From Brachybacterium phenoliresistens (lineage in GTDB: Bacteria > Actinomycetota > Actinomycetes > Actinomycetales > Dermabacteraceae): 64,000 bases of DNA. The notes under the pieces were generated by a model. It made no database searches and was not told the DNA's origin. It saw only the letters and a list, made by a program, of their open reading frames with translations. Position 1 is the stretch's first letter. Each line of letters starts with the position of its first letter. The position numbers and the translations under genes are program-made. This document shows positions 42,526 through 50,776 of this stretch, one piece after another. The stretch spans positions 372,001 through 436,000 of the forward strand of contig NZ_KK069989.1 of assembly GCF_000576425.1 (NCBI RefSeq). Reading direction: 5' to 3'.

Positions 42526-43260
42526 ATGCAGATCTCCCTCCAGCTGTACAGCGTCCGCGACGCCCTCGCCCAGGACCACCTCGGCACCCTGCGCCGCCTG
42601 GTCGAGATGGGCTTCGACACCGCCGAGCCCTACCACCTCGTCGAGCAGCGCGATGACCTGGTGCGCGCCCGCGAGGAGCTGGGCATCGCCTTCCCCAGCG
42701 CCCACCAGTCCTTCCTCGGCGACGGCGAGCTCGGCCCGGTGCTCGAGGCGGCTCGGGCCGTCGGCGTCCGCTATCTCGTGGACCCCTTCTGGAACCCCGA
42801 GGACTGGACGGACGCCGGCGCCGTCCGCGCGCTCGCCGATCGACTGAACCGGCGGGCGGCCGAGGCGGCCGGATCCGGGATCACCGTCGGCTACCACAAC
42901 CACCACTTCGAGCTCGCCTCGCAGCTGGAGGGCCGCTCGGCCCTGGAGCTGTTCGCCGACGAGCTCGAGCCGGGCATCGTCCTGGAGATCGACACCTACT
43001 GGGCCGTCGTCGGCGGAGCGGACATCACCGCGCTGCTGGGCGCCCTGGGGGAGCGGGTGAAGCTCGTCCACCTCAAGGACGGCGACCTCGCCGAGGACCC
43101 CGCCGGCCAGCTGCCGCTGGGCGAGGGGCGCATGCCGCTGGCCGAGACCCTCGCCGCCTCCCGCCGCGCCGAGCTCGGGGTGATCGAGTTCGACGCGTAC
43201 GCGGGCGACATCTTCGAGGGCGTGGCCGCCTCCCGGACCCACCTGCTCGAGCGCCGCTGA
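42526..43260 (+). CDS. TIM-barrel sugar isomerase/epimerase (xylose-isomerase-like)
   Basis: 244 aa, AP_endonuc_2/xylose-isomerase-like barrel. Metal-site residues: Glu in GFDTAEPYHL (~34), His in YHNHHFEL (~124-127), Glu/Asp in LEIDTYW (~152-154) and His in KLVHLKDGD (~180). Such enzymes interconvert keto- and aldo-sugars or inosose derivatives. Next to a Gfo/Idh/MocA dehydrogenase and a LacI-controlled ABC operon, a role in oxidising and epimerising the imported sugar or cyclitol is likely. AGAGAG lies upstream of ATG 42526. Confidence 0.87.
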   Translation: MQISLQLYSVRDALAQDHLGTLRRLVEMGFDTAEPYHLVEQRDDLVRAREELGIAFPSAHQSFLGDGELGPVLEAARAVGVRYLVDPFWNPEDWTDAGAVRALADRLNRRAAEAAGSGITVGYHNHHFELASQLEGRSALELFADELEPGIVLEIDTYWAVVGGADITALLGALGERVKLVHLKDGDLAEDPAGQLPLGEGRMPLAETLAASRRAELGVIEFDAYAGDIFEGVAASRTHLLERR

Positions 43261-43365
43261 GCCCGCGGGCCGGGCCCCGGCCCCCGCCACGAACCCGACC
43301 ACGGGCCTCACGGCCCCGACCTCCCGCGGCCCCGGCCGCCCCGCATCCCTCTCAGGAGACCCCTC

Positions 43366-44478
43366 ATGACCACCCCCACCACCGGCCCCGTCGGCGTCGG
43401 CATCATCGGCGCCGGGACCATCTCGGCCGAGTACCTCACGCACCTGACCTCCTTCCCGGACGTCATCGTGCACGTGATCGGCGACATCGTCCCCGAAGCC
43501 GCCCGCGCCCGCGCCGAGGAGTTCGCGGTGCCCGCCTCCGGCAGCCCGGAGGACGTGCTGGCCCACCCGGACGTCGAGATCGTCGTGAACCTGACGATCC
43601 CCACCGCCCACTACGCGGTCTCCCGCGCCATCGTGGAGGCGGGCAAGCACGTGTGGACCGAGAAGCCGATCACCACCGCCCCCGCGGACTCCGCCGCGCT
43701 GCTGCAGCAGGCCGCGGACGCGGGCGTGCGCGTCGGCGGCGCCCCGGACACCGTGCTCGGCGCCGGCATCCAGACCGCGCTTCGGACGCTGCGCGAGGGA
43801 CGCGCCGGCGAGCTCGCCAGCGCCCTCACCCTCTTCCAGACCCCCGGCCCGGAGGACTGGCACCCCAACCCGGCCTTCCTGTTCCAGGAGGGCGCGGGCC
43901 CGCTGTACGACATCGCGCCCTACTACGTGACCACCCTGGTGCTCGCGCTCGGTCCGGTCACCGGCGTCTCCGCGGCGGGCTCGACGGCCCGCGCGCAGCG
44001 CACCATCGGCTCCGGCCCGAAGGCCGGGGAGGTCTTCGACGTCACCGTCCCCACGCAGGTCGCGGCGCTGCTGCGCTTCGCCGGCGGCCAGAACGCGACG
44101 ACCCTGCTGAGCTTCGACTCCCCGCACCGCCGCGCCGGCTTCGTGGAGGTCTACGGCACCGAGGCCACCCTCGCGTTCCCCGACCCCAACGTCTTCGACG
44201 GCGACTCCCGGCTGACCGCCTACCGCTCCGATGCGGCCGATGCGATCCCCGCCTCCGGCGCGACGACCGGCCGCGGCCTCGGCGTGCTGGAGATGGCCCG
44301 GGCGCTGCGCGCCGGCGTGCCGCACCGGGCGCAGGGGGCCATCGCCGCGCACGTCCTGGACGTCATGGTCGCCATCGAGCAGGCCATCGGCTCCGGACAG
44401 ACGGTGCCGGTGACCTCGACCTTCGAGGCCGTCGAGCCGATGCCCGCGGACTTCGACCCGTACGCCGCGACCCTCTGA
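43366..44478 (+). CDS. Gfo/Idh/MocA-family NAD(P)-dependent dehydrogenase
   Basis: 370 aa. Rossmann start VGVGIIGAGTISAEYLTHL (Gly-x-Gly-x-x-x), then VVNLTIPTAHY and the signature EKPIT (Lys ~99), with the substrate-binding C-terminal alpha/beta domain opening GGAPDTVLGAG and the catalytic-region YDIAPYYVTTLVLALGP. The family oxidises sugars or inositols. CTCAGGAGA upstream supports ATG 43366. Last gene of the LacI region; a strong palindromic terminator follows. Confidence 0.92.
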   Translation: MTTPTTGPVGVGIIGAGTISAEYLTHLTSFPDVIVHVIGDIVPEAARARAEEFAVPASGSPEDVLAHPDVEIVVNLTIPTAHYAVSRAIVEAGKHVWTEKPITTAPADSAALLQQAADAGVRVGGAPDTVLGAGIQTALRTLREGRAGELASALTLFQTPGPEDWHPNPAFLFQEGAGPLYDIAPYYVTTLVLALGPVTGVSAAGSTARAQRTIGSGPKAGEVFDVTVPTQVAALLRFAGGQNATTLLSFDSPHRRAGFVEVYGTEATLAFPDPNVFDGDSRLTAYRSDAADAIPASGATTGRGLGVLEMARALRAGVPHRAQGAIAAHVLDVMVAIEQAIGSGQTVPVTSTFEAVEPMPADFDPYAATL

Positions 44479-44481
44479 GCC

Positions 44482-44510
44482 CCGACGGCCCGCCCCGGGC
44501 GGGCCGTCGG
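44482..44510. terminator. Bidirectional hairpin terminator
   Basis: Two perfect 14-base arms (CCGACGGCCCGCCC and its complement) separated by one base, lying exactly between convergent genes ending at 44478 and 44519. Confidence 0.8.
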
Positions 44511-44518
44511 CGGCGCGG

Positions 44519-45121
44519 TCAGTACAGGGTGCTGCTGCCCGCGTCGACGCGGGCTCGGTAGTCCTCCAGCACGGCGAGGGCCTCGGTCTCGCAGCGGCCC
44601 GTGGTCACGGCGATGCCGCGGCCCTCGAGCTGCTCGCGCCAGTCGGCCGGGACGGGGCCCTCGTCGAAGCCGGTGATCCGCTCGACATCCGCCCCCAGGG
44701 CGGCGATGTCCACGGCGCGCACGCCGGACCAGATCACCGCGCCCAGGCACATGGCGCACGGCTGGGCGCTGATGACCAGGACGAGCCCCTCCGTGCCGTG
44801 GGCGCCCAGATCATGGGTGCCCAGCCGGGCCTGGGCGAGGCTGAGGGTGACGACCTCGGCGTGCGCGGCCGAGAGCCCGGAACCGGTCACGAGGTTCGTG
44901 CCCACGGAGACGACCCGCCCGGTCGCGCGGTCCAGGACCATCGCGGCGAACGGGCCGCCGGTGCCCTCCTCGACGCTGCGGGCCGCCAGATGCAGCACGA
45001 AGCGCATCCGCTCCTGCGCATCGGGGACGCGCGGCGGCATCGCGGCGATCTCCTCGCGCAGCCAGACGGGCAGCTCGACGCCGAAGGCGTCGGGATGGGG
45101 CGGGAGGGCATCGGTGGTCAT
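44519..45121 (-). CDS. Nucleoside/guanine-type deaminase (CDA fold)
   Basis: 200 aa, cytoplasmic zinc deaminase. GGPFAAMVLD leads to the catalytic HAEV (His-Ala-Glu, ~87-90) and the zinc-binding PCAMC (~120-124), all intact, followed by VRAVDIAAL. Layout resembles guanine deaminase/tRNA-adenosine-deaminase-like members; the 40-residue N-terminal extension and the C-terminal EDYRARVDAG segment fit stand-alone nucleoside deaminases rather than TadA. No clear Shine-Dalgarno precedes ATG 45121. Substrate not assignable between guanine and related bases. Confidence 0.85.
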   Translation of the reverse strand: MTTDALPPHPDAFGVELPVWLREEIAAMPPRVPDAQERMRFVLHLAARSVEEGTGGPFAAMVLDRATGRVVSVGTNLVTGSGLSAAHAEVVTLSLAQARLGTHDLGAHGTEGLVLVISAQPCAMCLGAVIWSGVRAVDIAALGADVERITGFDEGPVPADWREQLEGRGIAVTTGRCETEALAVLEDYRARVDAGSSTLY

Positions 45122-45254
45122 GGCAACCCCTGGGACGTCGGTCGGCTCGGGCCCGCATCCGGCGGCGGCCCGGCATCGAACGTAGCACCGCGTGCAAGGA
45201 TGTCGGCACCCTCGCCCCGCCGCGCGTCGCGGCCCGACCTCCCCGAGGTGAACG

Positions 45255-45995
45255 ATGTCCTCCTCCGCCGACCTCCTCTCCCTGCTCGCCGTCGTCGCCA
45301 TCGGCGCCGTCGGAGGCGTGCCCATGGGGGTGCTGCTCGCCGCCGGGATCCTCGCCGCCGCCCCGGGCAGGGGCCGGTTCGTGCTGGCGGCGGCCGCGGC
45401 CGTGATGCTGCCGACCGTGCTGCTCGTGATCGCCCTCGCCCTCGGGGCCGCGCGGCCGATGCCCGCCGTGCAGGATGCCGTGATGGCGCTCGCCCTGCTC
45501 GGCCTGGTGCTGTGCACCCTGTGCTCCCTGGTCGCGGCGGTGCTCCTCCTGGCCCGGCGCGCCGGGACGACGGCGGCGACGGTCGCCGGGGCCGCCGCGG
45601 CGGTGCTCAGCGGGGCCCACGTCCTCGAGCAGGGCCCCGCCTTCGCGGGCCTCGCACCGCTGGGCGCAGGGGGCTTCGGCGCGACGCTCGGCGTGCTGCT
45701 GGGCACGGGCGCGACGGTCGTCGTCCTGCTCGCGGTGGCGGCAGGGCTGGCGTCCCTCGGCCGTGCGCGTCCCCGGGCGGCCGGGGCGGTCGCCGTCGCG
45801 GCGATCCTCACCGGCGCCGCCGTGCTCCTCCAGGTGCTGGTGTACGCCCTGCACCGGCTCGTGCATCTGCCGCTGATCCCGATGGCGGCGATCCTCGCCG
45901 TCGCGGTCCTGGGGCTGGGCCTCGGGGCGATCCTGGCCGCGGCCGGCGCCCTCCCGGCGACGCCGCACCGCGAGCAGGTCAGCCCGAGACGCTGA
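45255..45995 (+). CDS. Polytopic membrane protein of unknown function
   Basis: 246 aa and almost entirely hydrophobic, with about seven helices (from LLAVVAIGAVGGVPMGVLLA through ILAVAVLGLGLGAILAAAGA) and very short loops. No charged residues within helices suggest transport chemistry. GAGGTGAAC upstream supports ATG 45255. Its end overlaps by 17 bases the stop region of the convergent transporter gene. No family recognised. Confidence 0.7.
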   Translation: MSSSADLLSLLAVVAIGAVGGVPMGVLLAAGILAAAPGRGRFVLAAAAAVMLPTVLLVIALALGAARPMPAVQDAVMALALLGLVLCTLCSLVAAVLLLARRAGTTAATVAGAAAAVLSGAHVLEQGPAFAGLAPLGAGGFGATLGVLLGTGATVVVLLAVAAGLASLGRARPRAAGAVAVAAILTGAAVLLQVLVYALHRLVHLPLIPMAAILAVAVLGLGLGAILAAAGALPATPHREQVSPRR

Positions 45996-47397
45996 GGCCG
46001 AACTGCGCCAGCAGCGCGGAGCCGACGTAGGTGCCGATGAACACGAACACGGCGGTGATCGCGACCTTCCACGACGTCCGCGAGAGGTCCACCATGCGGT
46101 CGGCGACGCTGACGCCGGCGAAGGCGAGGATCGGAGTGGTCAGCGACAGGAAGTCGACCGCGCCGATGGCGTCGACGAAGCCGCCCCAGGCCAGGCAGCC
46201 GGCCAGCGAGGTCAGCGACACCCAGCCCAGCACGGGGAAGTCCCGCAGGACCGGCACCCGGGACAGGGTCATCAGGTCCCCGATGACGATGCCGATCATC
46301 GCGAACAGCCACAGCGTCGCGAGGCCCCCGATGGTCAGGGCGGTCAGCGGCGTGGACTCGGGGTTCACCCACAGCTTCATCTGCTGGGTGAACAGCACCA
46401 GCGCCACCGACAGCAGCAGCACGGCGGCGAAGGTCGCGTAGCGCCGCGCGGCGAACAGGGTGGCCGCGCTCGCCGGCGCCGCCTCGGCCGCAGGGGAGGC
46501 CGGGGACGCCGAGGAGGGCGCGGCGGGGATCGCGCCGCCGGCGGGCAGGCGGTCCTTCCCGCGCATGAGCAGGTTGTACAGGAAGCGCTGCAGCGGCACG
46601 GCGAGGAAGACCATCGTGTAGGTGCCGATGAAGCTGGTCAGCAGCTGGCTCGCCGCGGCGTAGGAGACGATCGTGTCCTGCAGGTCCGGCGTCTGCGCGG
46701 CGAGGGTCGAGGAGGCCGCCGTCATCATCGAGGCCGAGCCCATGCCGGAGGCGATCGCGAGCGCCCGCACGTCCAGCCCCAACCCGAGCAGCACCGGCGC
46801 GAAGAAGGAGAAGAACAGCGCGCCGAACAGGGTGCCCATGAGGTACATCGACAGCACGCCGCGGCCTGGGTCGGAGTTCAGCGAGTACTTCTCGGAGATG
46901 TAGGCGAGCTCGCCCTCGCGGCCCAGGCCCAGCGTGGAGCCGATGGCGTGACGGCGCAGCCCCAGCAGCAGGGCGATCGGCAGGCCCAGCAGGACGGTGC
47001 CCAGGTTGCCGAGCTCCTGCAGCAGGAACACCCAGCCGATGGAGACGATCTCGCCGAGCCGCGGGGCGACGTCGGCGCCGTAGCGGGCCATCAGCGGCAG
47101 CATGATGATGATCAGGAACGCGCCGGAGAAGCCGACGTTGCGCCGCGAGTAGATGCGCCGCAGGATGCCCTTCCGCCACACCGGGATGCCCAGGATCATC
47201 GTGATCAGCACGGCGAACACGAGCGGCAGGATCGTGATGGTGATCGAGTCGGTGATCGGCACCGGGCGGATGCCGATGGCCTCGGCGATCACGATGGTGA
47301 CCAGCACCAGGCCGATCAGCAGGCCCATGTCGAGCAGGGCGCCGCCGCGCGAGGGCGCGACGGCCGCCGGGGCGGGGGATGCGGGGTGCGAGGTCAT
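45979..47397 (-). CDS. DUF3100-family membrane transporter
   Basis: 472 aa with ten or more helices. The DUF3100 core begins MGLLIGLVLVTIVIAEAIGI and includes the conserved SGMGSASMMTAASSTLAAQ (~215-233), a Gly/Ser-rich stretch likely to line the pathway. A ~30-residue Ala/Pro-rich loop (~310-340) splits two halves. The start codon shares an ATGA overlap with the stop of the M20 amidohydrolase. DUF3100 genes are often paired with M20 peptidases, so this is a probable carrier for the acyl-amino-acid substrate or product of that enzyme; that role is inference. Confidence 0.83.
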   Translation of the reverse strand: MTSHPASPAPAAVAPSRGGALLDMGLLIGLVLVTIVIAEAIGIRPVPITDSITITILPLVFAVLITMILGIPVWRKGILRRIYSRRNVGFSGAFLIIIMLPLMARYGADVAPRLGEIVSIGWVFLLQELGNLGTVLLGLPIALLLGLRRHAIGSTLGLGREGELAYISEKYSLNSDPGRGVLSMYLMGTLFGALFFSFFAPVLLGLGLDVRALAIASGMGSASMMTAASSTLAAQTPDLQDTIVSYAAASQLLTSFIGTYTMVFLAVPLQRFLYNLLMRGKDRLPAGGAIPAAPSSASPASPAAEAAPASAATLFAARRYATFAAVLLLSVALVLFTQQMKLWVNPESTPLTALTIGGLATLWLFAMIGIVIGDLMTLSRVPVLRDFPVLGWVSLTSLAGCLAWGGFVDAIGAVDFLSLTTPILAFAGVSVADRMVDLSRTSWKVAITAVFVFIGTYVGSALLAQFGLSVSG

Positions 47398-48788
47398 CGG
47401 GCCTCCGAGGGCGAGGTGGGGACAGGGGCGCCGGGCGCGGCGGGGGAGGGGGCGTCGGCCGCGGCGGCCGGGGCGGCTCCCTCGGGCACGGGGGCGATCG
47501 CGGCGATCGTCTCGACGTACTCGGCGTAGGTGCGGCGCGGCAGCGGCTCGGGCAGGTGGGCGCCGAGGCGCAGCAGGGCGGCGACCAGCAGCCGCGGCAC
47601 GGCGATGAGCACGTGCTCGGGATCGACCATCCGGAAGTCGCGGCCGTGGATGGTGCCGTCGAAGCCGCCGTAGGACAGCTGCACCGTCGGCATCATGAAG
47701 GACAGGTCCCCGGCGTCGCCCGCGGCGGCGATCGCCCCGCGGTCCTCGATCAGCCGGGTGATCGTCGGATCCTCCGCGAAGGCCTCGCGGAACGCGCCCG
47801 ACATGGTGCGGTCCTGGACGAAGGGCAGGTACCCCATCTCCGTGCGCACGTGCGCGGTGCCGCCGAGCGCGGCGGCGCAGCCGTGGGCGGCGCGGTCCAC
47901 GCGGGAGGCGACCTCGCCCAGGTAGTCCAGGTCGATGGAGCGCACGTCGGTGCCCACCACCGCCCGGTGCGGGACGACGTTCGTGGTCATCTCCGTGGAG
48001 GGGATCACCGGGTTCATGCGCACCAGCACGTCCTCGCGCAGCTGCTGGCGGCCCAGCCCCAGCGCGGTCGTGAACAGGGTGGCCATGGCGTAGGCGTTGG
48101 TGCCGCTGAACGGGTCCAGGCCCGCGTGGGAGGCGACGCCCTCGAACTCGACGGTCTTGTACAGGAAGCCGGCGAGGTCGCAGTCGATCTCGATCGTCGG
48201 CTCCTCCTGCAGGCCGCCGATGGCGTGCAGGCACACCGCGGCGTCCACGTCGTCGAAGACGCCCAGCATCATCGCCTCCGGCTTGCCGCCGAACCAGGTG
48301 ATGGTGCCCTCCTCGCGCAGCCGGGCCCGGTGGGCGAGGTCGACGAACTCCTCGGCGGGCACGAAGACGAAGGTCAGGTCGACATCGGCCTGCTTCCAGG
48401 CGCCCGTGGCGACCAGCTGCGCGAAGGCCGCCAGGGCGATGCCGACCTGGGTGTGGTGCCCGCAAGCGTGCACGGCGCCGGTCGTCGGGTCCGCGTCGGG
48501 ATGGGCGGGGGAGATGACCGCGTCGAGCTCGGCGACCACCGCGATGCGGCGGCGCGGCGCGGCCGCGGGGTCGCCGCCGGGCACGGCCGGGCTCGCGCCG
48601 GCGGCCGAAGGCAGGGCGACCTTCAGGCCGGTGGTGGAGAAGCGCTCGACGCGCAGGCCGTCGCCGTGGCGGTGCAGGAACTCCTCGACCGCGCGGGAGG
48701 TGCGCTCCTCGCGGTAGCCGAGCTCGGGATGGTCCCACAGGCCGTCGACCAGGGCGCGGACCTCGGGGTAGATGCTCTCGAAGGACAT
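47394..48788 (-). CDS. M20-family amidohydrolase (AbgB/aminoacylase-like)
   Basis: 464 aa, cytoplasmic di-metal enzyme hydrolysing N-acyl or p-aminobenzoyl-amino acids. Catalytic elements: AVHACGHHTQ (His ~107-112), the Glu pair in FVPAEEFVD (~143-145), the lid-domain motif VASHAGLDPF and the late TIHGRDF with metal His. Length is normal for the AbgB/M20D group, plus a 45-residue Pro/Ala-rich tail. It opens the operon with the DUF3100 transporter (ATGA overlap at 47394-47397). The substrate could be an N-acyl amino acid. Confidence 0.9.
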   Translation of the reverse strand: MSFESIYPEVRALVDGLWDHPELGYREERTSRAVEEFLHRHGDGLRVERFSTTGLKVALPSAAGASPAVPGGDPAAAPRRRIAVVAELDAVISPAHPDADPTTGAVHACGHHTQVGIALAAFAQLVATGAWKQADVDLTFVFVPAEEFVDLAHRARLREEGTITWFGGKPEAMMLGVFDDVDAAVCLHAIGGLQEEPTIEIDCDLAGFLYKTVEFEGVASHAGLDPFSGTNAYAMATLFTTALGLGRQQLREDVLVRMNPVIPSTEMTTNVVPHRAVVGTDVRSIDLDYLGEVASRVDRAAHGCAAALGGTAHVRTEMGYLPFVQDRTMSGAFREAFAEDPTITRLIEDRGAIAAAGDAGDLSFMMPTVQLSYGGFDGTIHGRDFRMVDPEHVLIAVPRLLVAALLRLGAHLPEPLPRRTYAEYVETIAAIAPVPEGAAPAAAADAPSPAAPGAPVPTSPSEAR

Positions 48789-48965
48789 GGTGGGGCGGAG
48801 TCTCCAGGGTGGCGGGGGAGGCCGGGGTGCGGCCGGGAGCCACTGTAAATCGGTCAACCGGTCCCGGGCACGGGCGTCCCGCTCCGTGGCGGCCCCCGCC
48901 CGGGGTGCGGGGCGGGGTCGGCGCCCCCGGGCCGCCGCGTCCCGGCCCCGGCGCGGCCCGGTCAC

Positions 48966-48971
48966 TACTGT
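48966..48971 (+). promoter_or_regulatory. -10 box of leaderless UbiB-family gene
   Basis: TACTGT exactly 6 bases before ATG 48978. Confidence 0.5.
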
Positions 48972-48977
48972 GGGGCC

Positions 48978-50702
48978 ATGGTGGTCGAGCGCGGCGAACG
49001 GTACAGGCAGATCGCCGAGGTCCTGGTGGGCTTCGGCTGGAGCGCGGTGGCCGATGCCCTCGGCATCGGCCGGCAGGTCCCCTCCTTCGCCGCGATCGTG
49101 CGCCGGCATCGGCACGAGCACGGGCGCGGCGCATCGGCCCCGCAGCCCGGGGGCGAGGCGCCCTCGGCCCCGGTGCGGCTGCGGCTGGCCCTCGAGGCGC
49201 TGGGCCCCACCTTCATCAAGCTCGGGCAGATGCTCGCCACCCGCGAGGACATCCTGCCGCCCGCCTATGCGCGCGAGCTCGGGGCGCTGCAGGACGGCGC
49301 CGCGGCGGTCCCCTTCTCCGACATCCGCGCGGTGCTGCGGGCCGAGCTCGGCGCCGATGCCGAGCACCTGTTCGCCCATCTCGAGCAGACGCCGCTCGCC
49401 TCGGCGTCCATCGGGCAGGCGCATGCGGCGCGGCTGGCCGACGGCCGGGAGGTCGTGGTCAAGGTCCGCAAGCCGGGCGTCTCCTCGCAGGTCGAGGCCG
49501 ATCTCGCGATCCTGCGGGACCTCACCGAGATCGCCGCGCGGGAATGGGAGCTGGCCGAGCGCTACGGGCTGCCGGCCCTGGTCGCCTCCTTCGACCGGGC
49601 CATGCGCCGCGAGCTGGACTATCGCATCGAGGCCGAGAGCGCCCGCGCCTTCGCCCGCAACCTCGCCGACGACCCCCTGGTGCGGATCCCCGCCGTGATC
49701 GACGAGCTGTCCACCGCGCGCGTGCTCACCGAGGAGCGGGCCACGGGGATGCGCATCGACGACACGGCCGCCCTGGACGCGGCGGGACTGGACCGGCGCG
49801 CCCTCGCGCAGGGGGCCACGCGCACGGTGATCCGCATGGTGCTGGCCGACGGCCTCTTCCACGCGGACCCGCACCCCGGCAACATGTTCGTGCAGCCGGA
49901 CGGCAGGCTGTGGCTGATCGACTTCGGCATGGTCGGCGAGCTGGACGAGGACACCCGCGGCGAGCTGCTGTGGCTGCTGCTGGCGCTGGGCCGCCACGAC
50001 GCCGACGCGGTCATGAGCCGCCTGCTGCACCTGGCCCCGCCGCGCGGCACGGTGGACCGGCGGCGGCTGCGCGCCGACGTCCGGTCGCTGATGGAGACCG
50101 TCAGCGGGAACCTCGCCGAGATGTCGATGGTGGACTTCTTCGCGCAGCTCACCGGCATGCTGCGCCGCCACGCCCTGCAGCTGCCCGGCGAGGTCGCGAC
50201 CCTGCTGCGGATGCTGGTGCTCACCGAGTCCACCGCCACGGTGCTGGATCCCGGGTTCCGCCTGGGCGCGGTGCTCGAGGAGGTCGGCTACGGGGCGCTG
50301 TTCGAGCAGTGGGGCGTGCACGCGCTGTCCCGGCGGCTGACGGGCGCCGGGCTGCGGTCGGCGCACCTCGCGGCGGACCTCCCCGAGCGGGGCGAGCTGC
50401 TGCTGGAGGACTTCGAGGCCCACGGCCTGCGGGTGCGGCTGGATGCGCAGGATCTGGAGCCGCTGGTCGAGCGGGTCGAGGTGGTCAGCGACCGGGTGAT
50501 CGCCGGGATCACGATGAGCGGTCTGCTGGTGGCCCTCGGCAGCGTCGTCGCCACCGGCGCCGGCCCCGCGGGCCGATGGCGCGACCCGATCATGCTCGCC
50601 GCCGGAGGGGCGACCAGCCTGCTGGGGGCGTACCTGATGGCTGGGGCGGGGCCGGCCCGCGGGGCGCGGCGGGCGGTGCGGCGCGCGCTGCGACGCCCCT
50701 GA
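48978..50702 (+). CDS. UbiB/ABC1/AarF-family atypical kinase
   Basis: 574 aa. The UbiB-specific KxGQ motif (FIKLGQMLATREDILP, ~79-95) is followed by the Ala-rich nucleotide loop ASASIGQAHAARL, catalytic loop HADPHPGNMF (~295-304) and DFGMVG (~314-319). One or two helices at the very C-terminus (~515-555) anchor it in the membrane. Family members are ATPases that support isoprenoid-lipid (quinone) metabolism; a menaquinone-related role is likely in an actinobacterium, by family knowledge. Leaderless promoter supports the start. A tandem 16-base repeat array begins at its stop codon. Confidence 0.92.
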   Translation: MVVERGERYRQIAEVLVGFGWSAVADALGIGRQVPSFAAIVRRHRHEHGRGASAPQPGGEAPSAPVRLRLALEALGPTFIKLGQMLATREDILPPAYARELGALQDGAAAVPFSDIRAVLRAELGADAEHLFAHLEQTPLASASIGQAHAARLADGREVVVKVRKPGVSSQVEADLAILRDLTEIAAREWELAERYGLPALVASFDRAMRRELDYRIEAESARAFARNLADDPLVRIPAVIDELSTARVLTEERATGMRIDDTAALDAAGLDRRALAQGATRTVIRMVLADGLFHADPHPGNMFVQPDGRLWLIDFGMVGELDEDTRGELLWLLLALGRHDADAVMSRLLHLAPPRGTVDRRRLRADVRSLMETVSGNLAEMSMVDFFAQLTGMLRRHALQLPGEVATLLRMLVLTESTATVLDPGFRLGAVLEEVGYGALFEQWGVHALSRRLTGAGLRSAHLAADLPERGELLLEDFEAHGLRVRLDAQDLEPLVERVEVVSDRVIAGITMSGLLVALGSVVATGAGPAGRWRDPIMLAAGGATSLLGAYLMAGAGPARGARRAVRRALRRP

Positions 50703-50760
50703 CCGCGGGGGACGCTGACCGCGGGGGACGCTGGCCTCGCGGACGCCGGCCCCGGGGACG
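50699..50760. repeat. Tandem 15-16-base repeat array spanning the stop codon
   Basis: Two identical 16-base units (CTGACCGCGGGGGACG; 50699-50714, 50715-50730) and two diverged 15-base units. The kinase TGA is bases 2-4 of the first unit. Confidence 0.9.
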
Positions 50761-50776
50761 GGCGCCGGGGCCGGGA

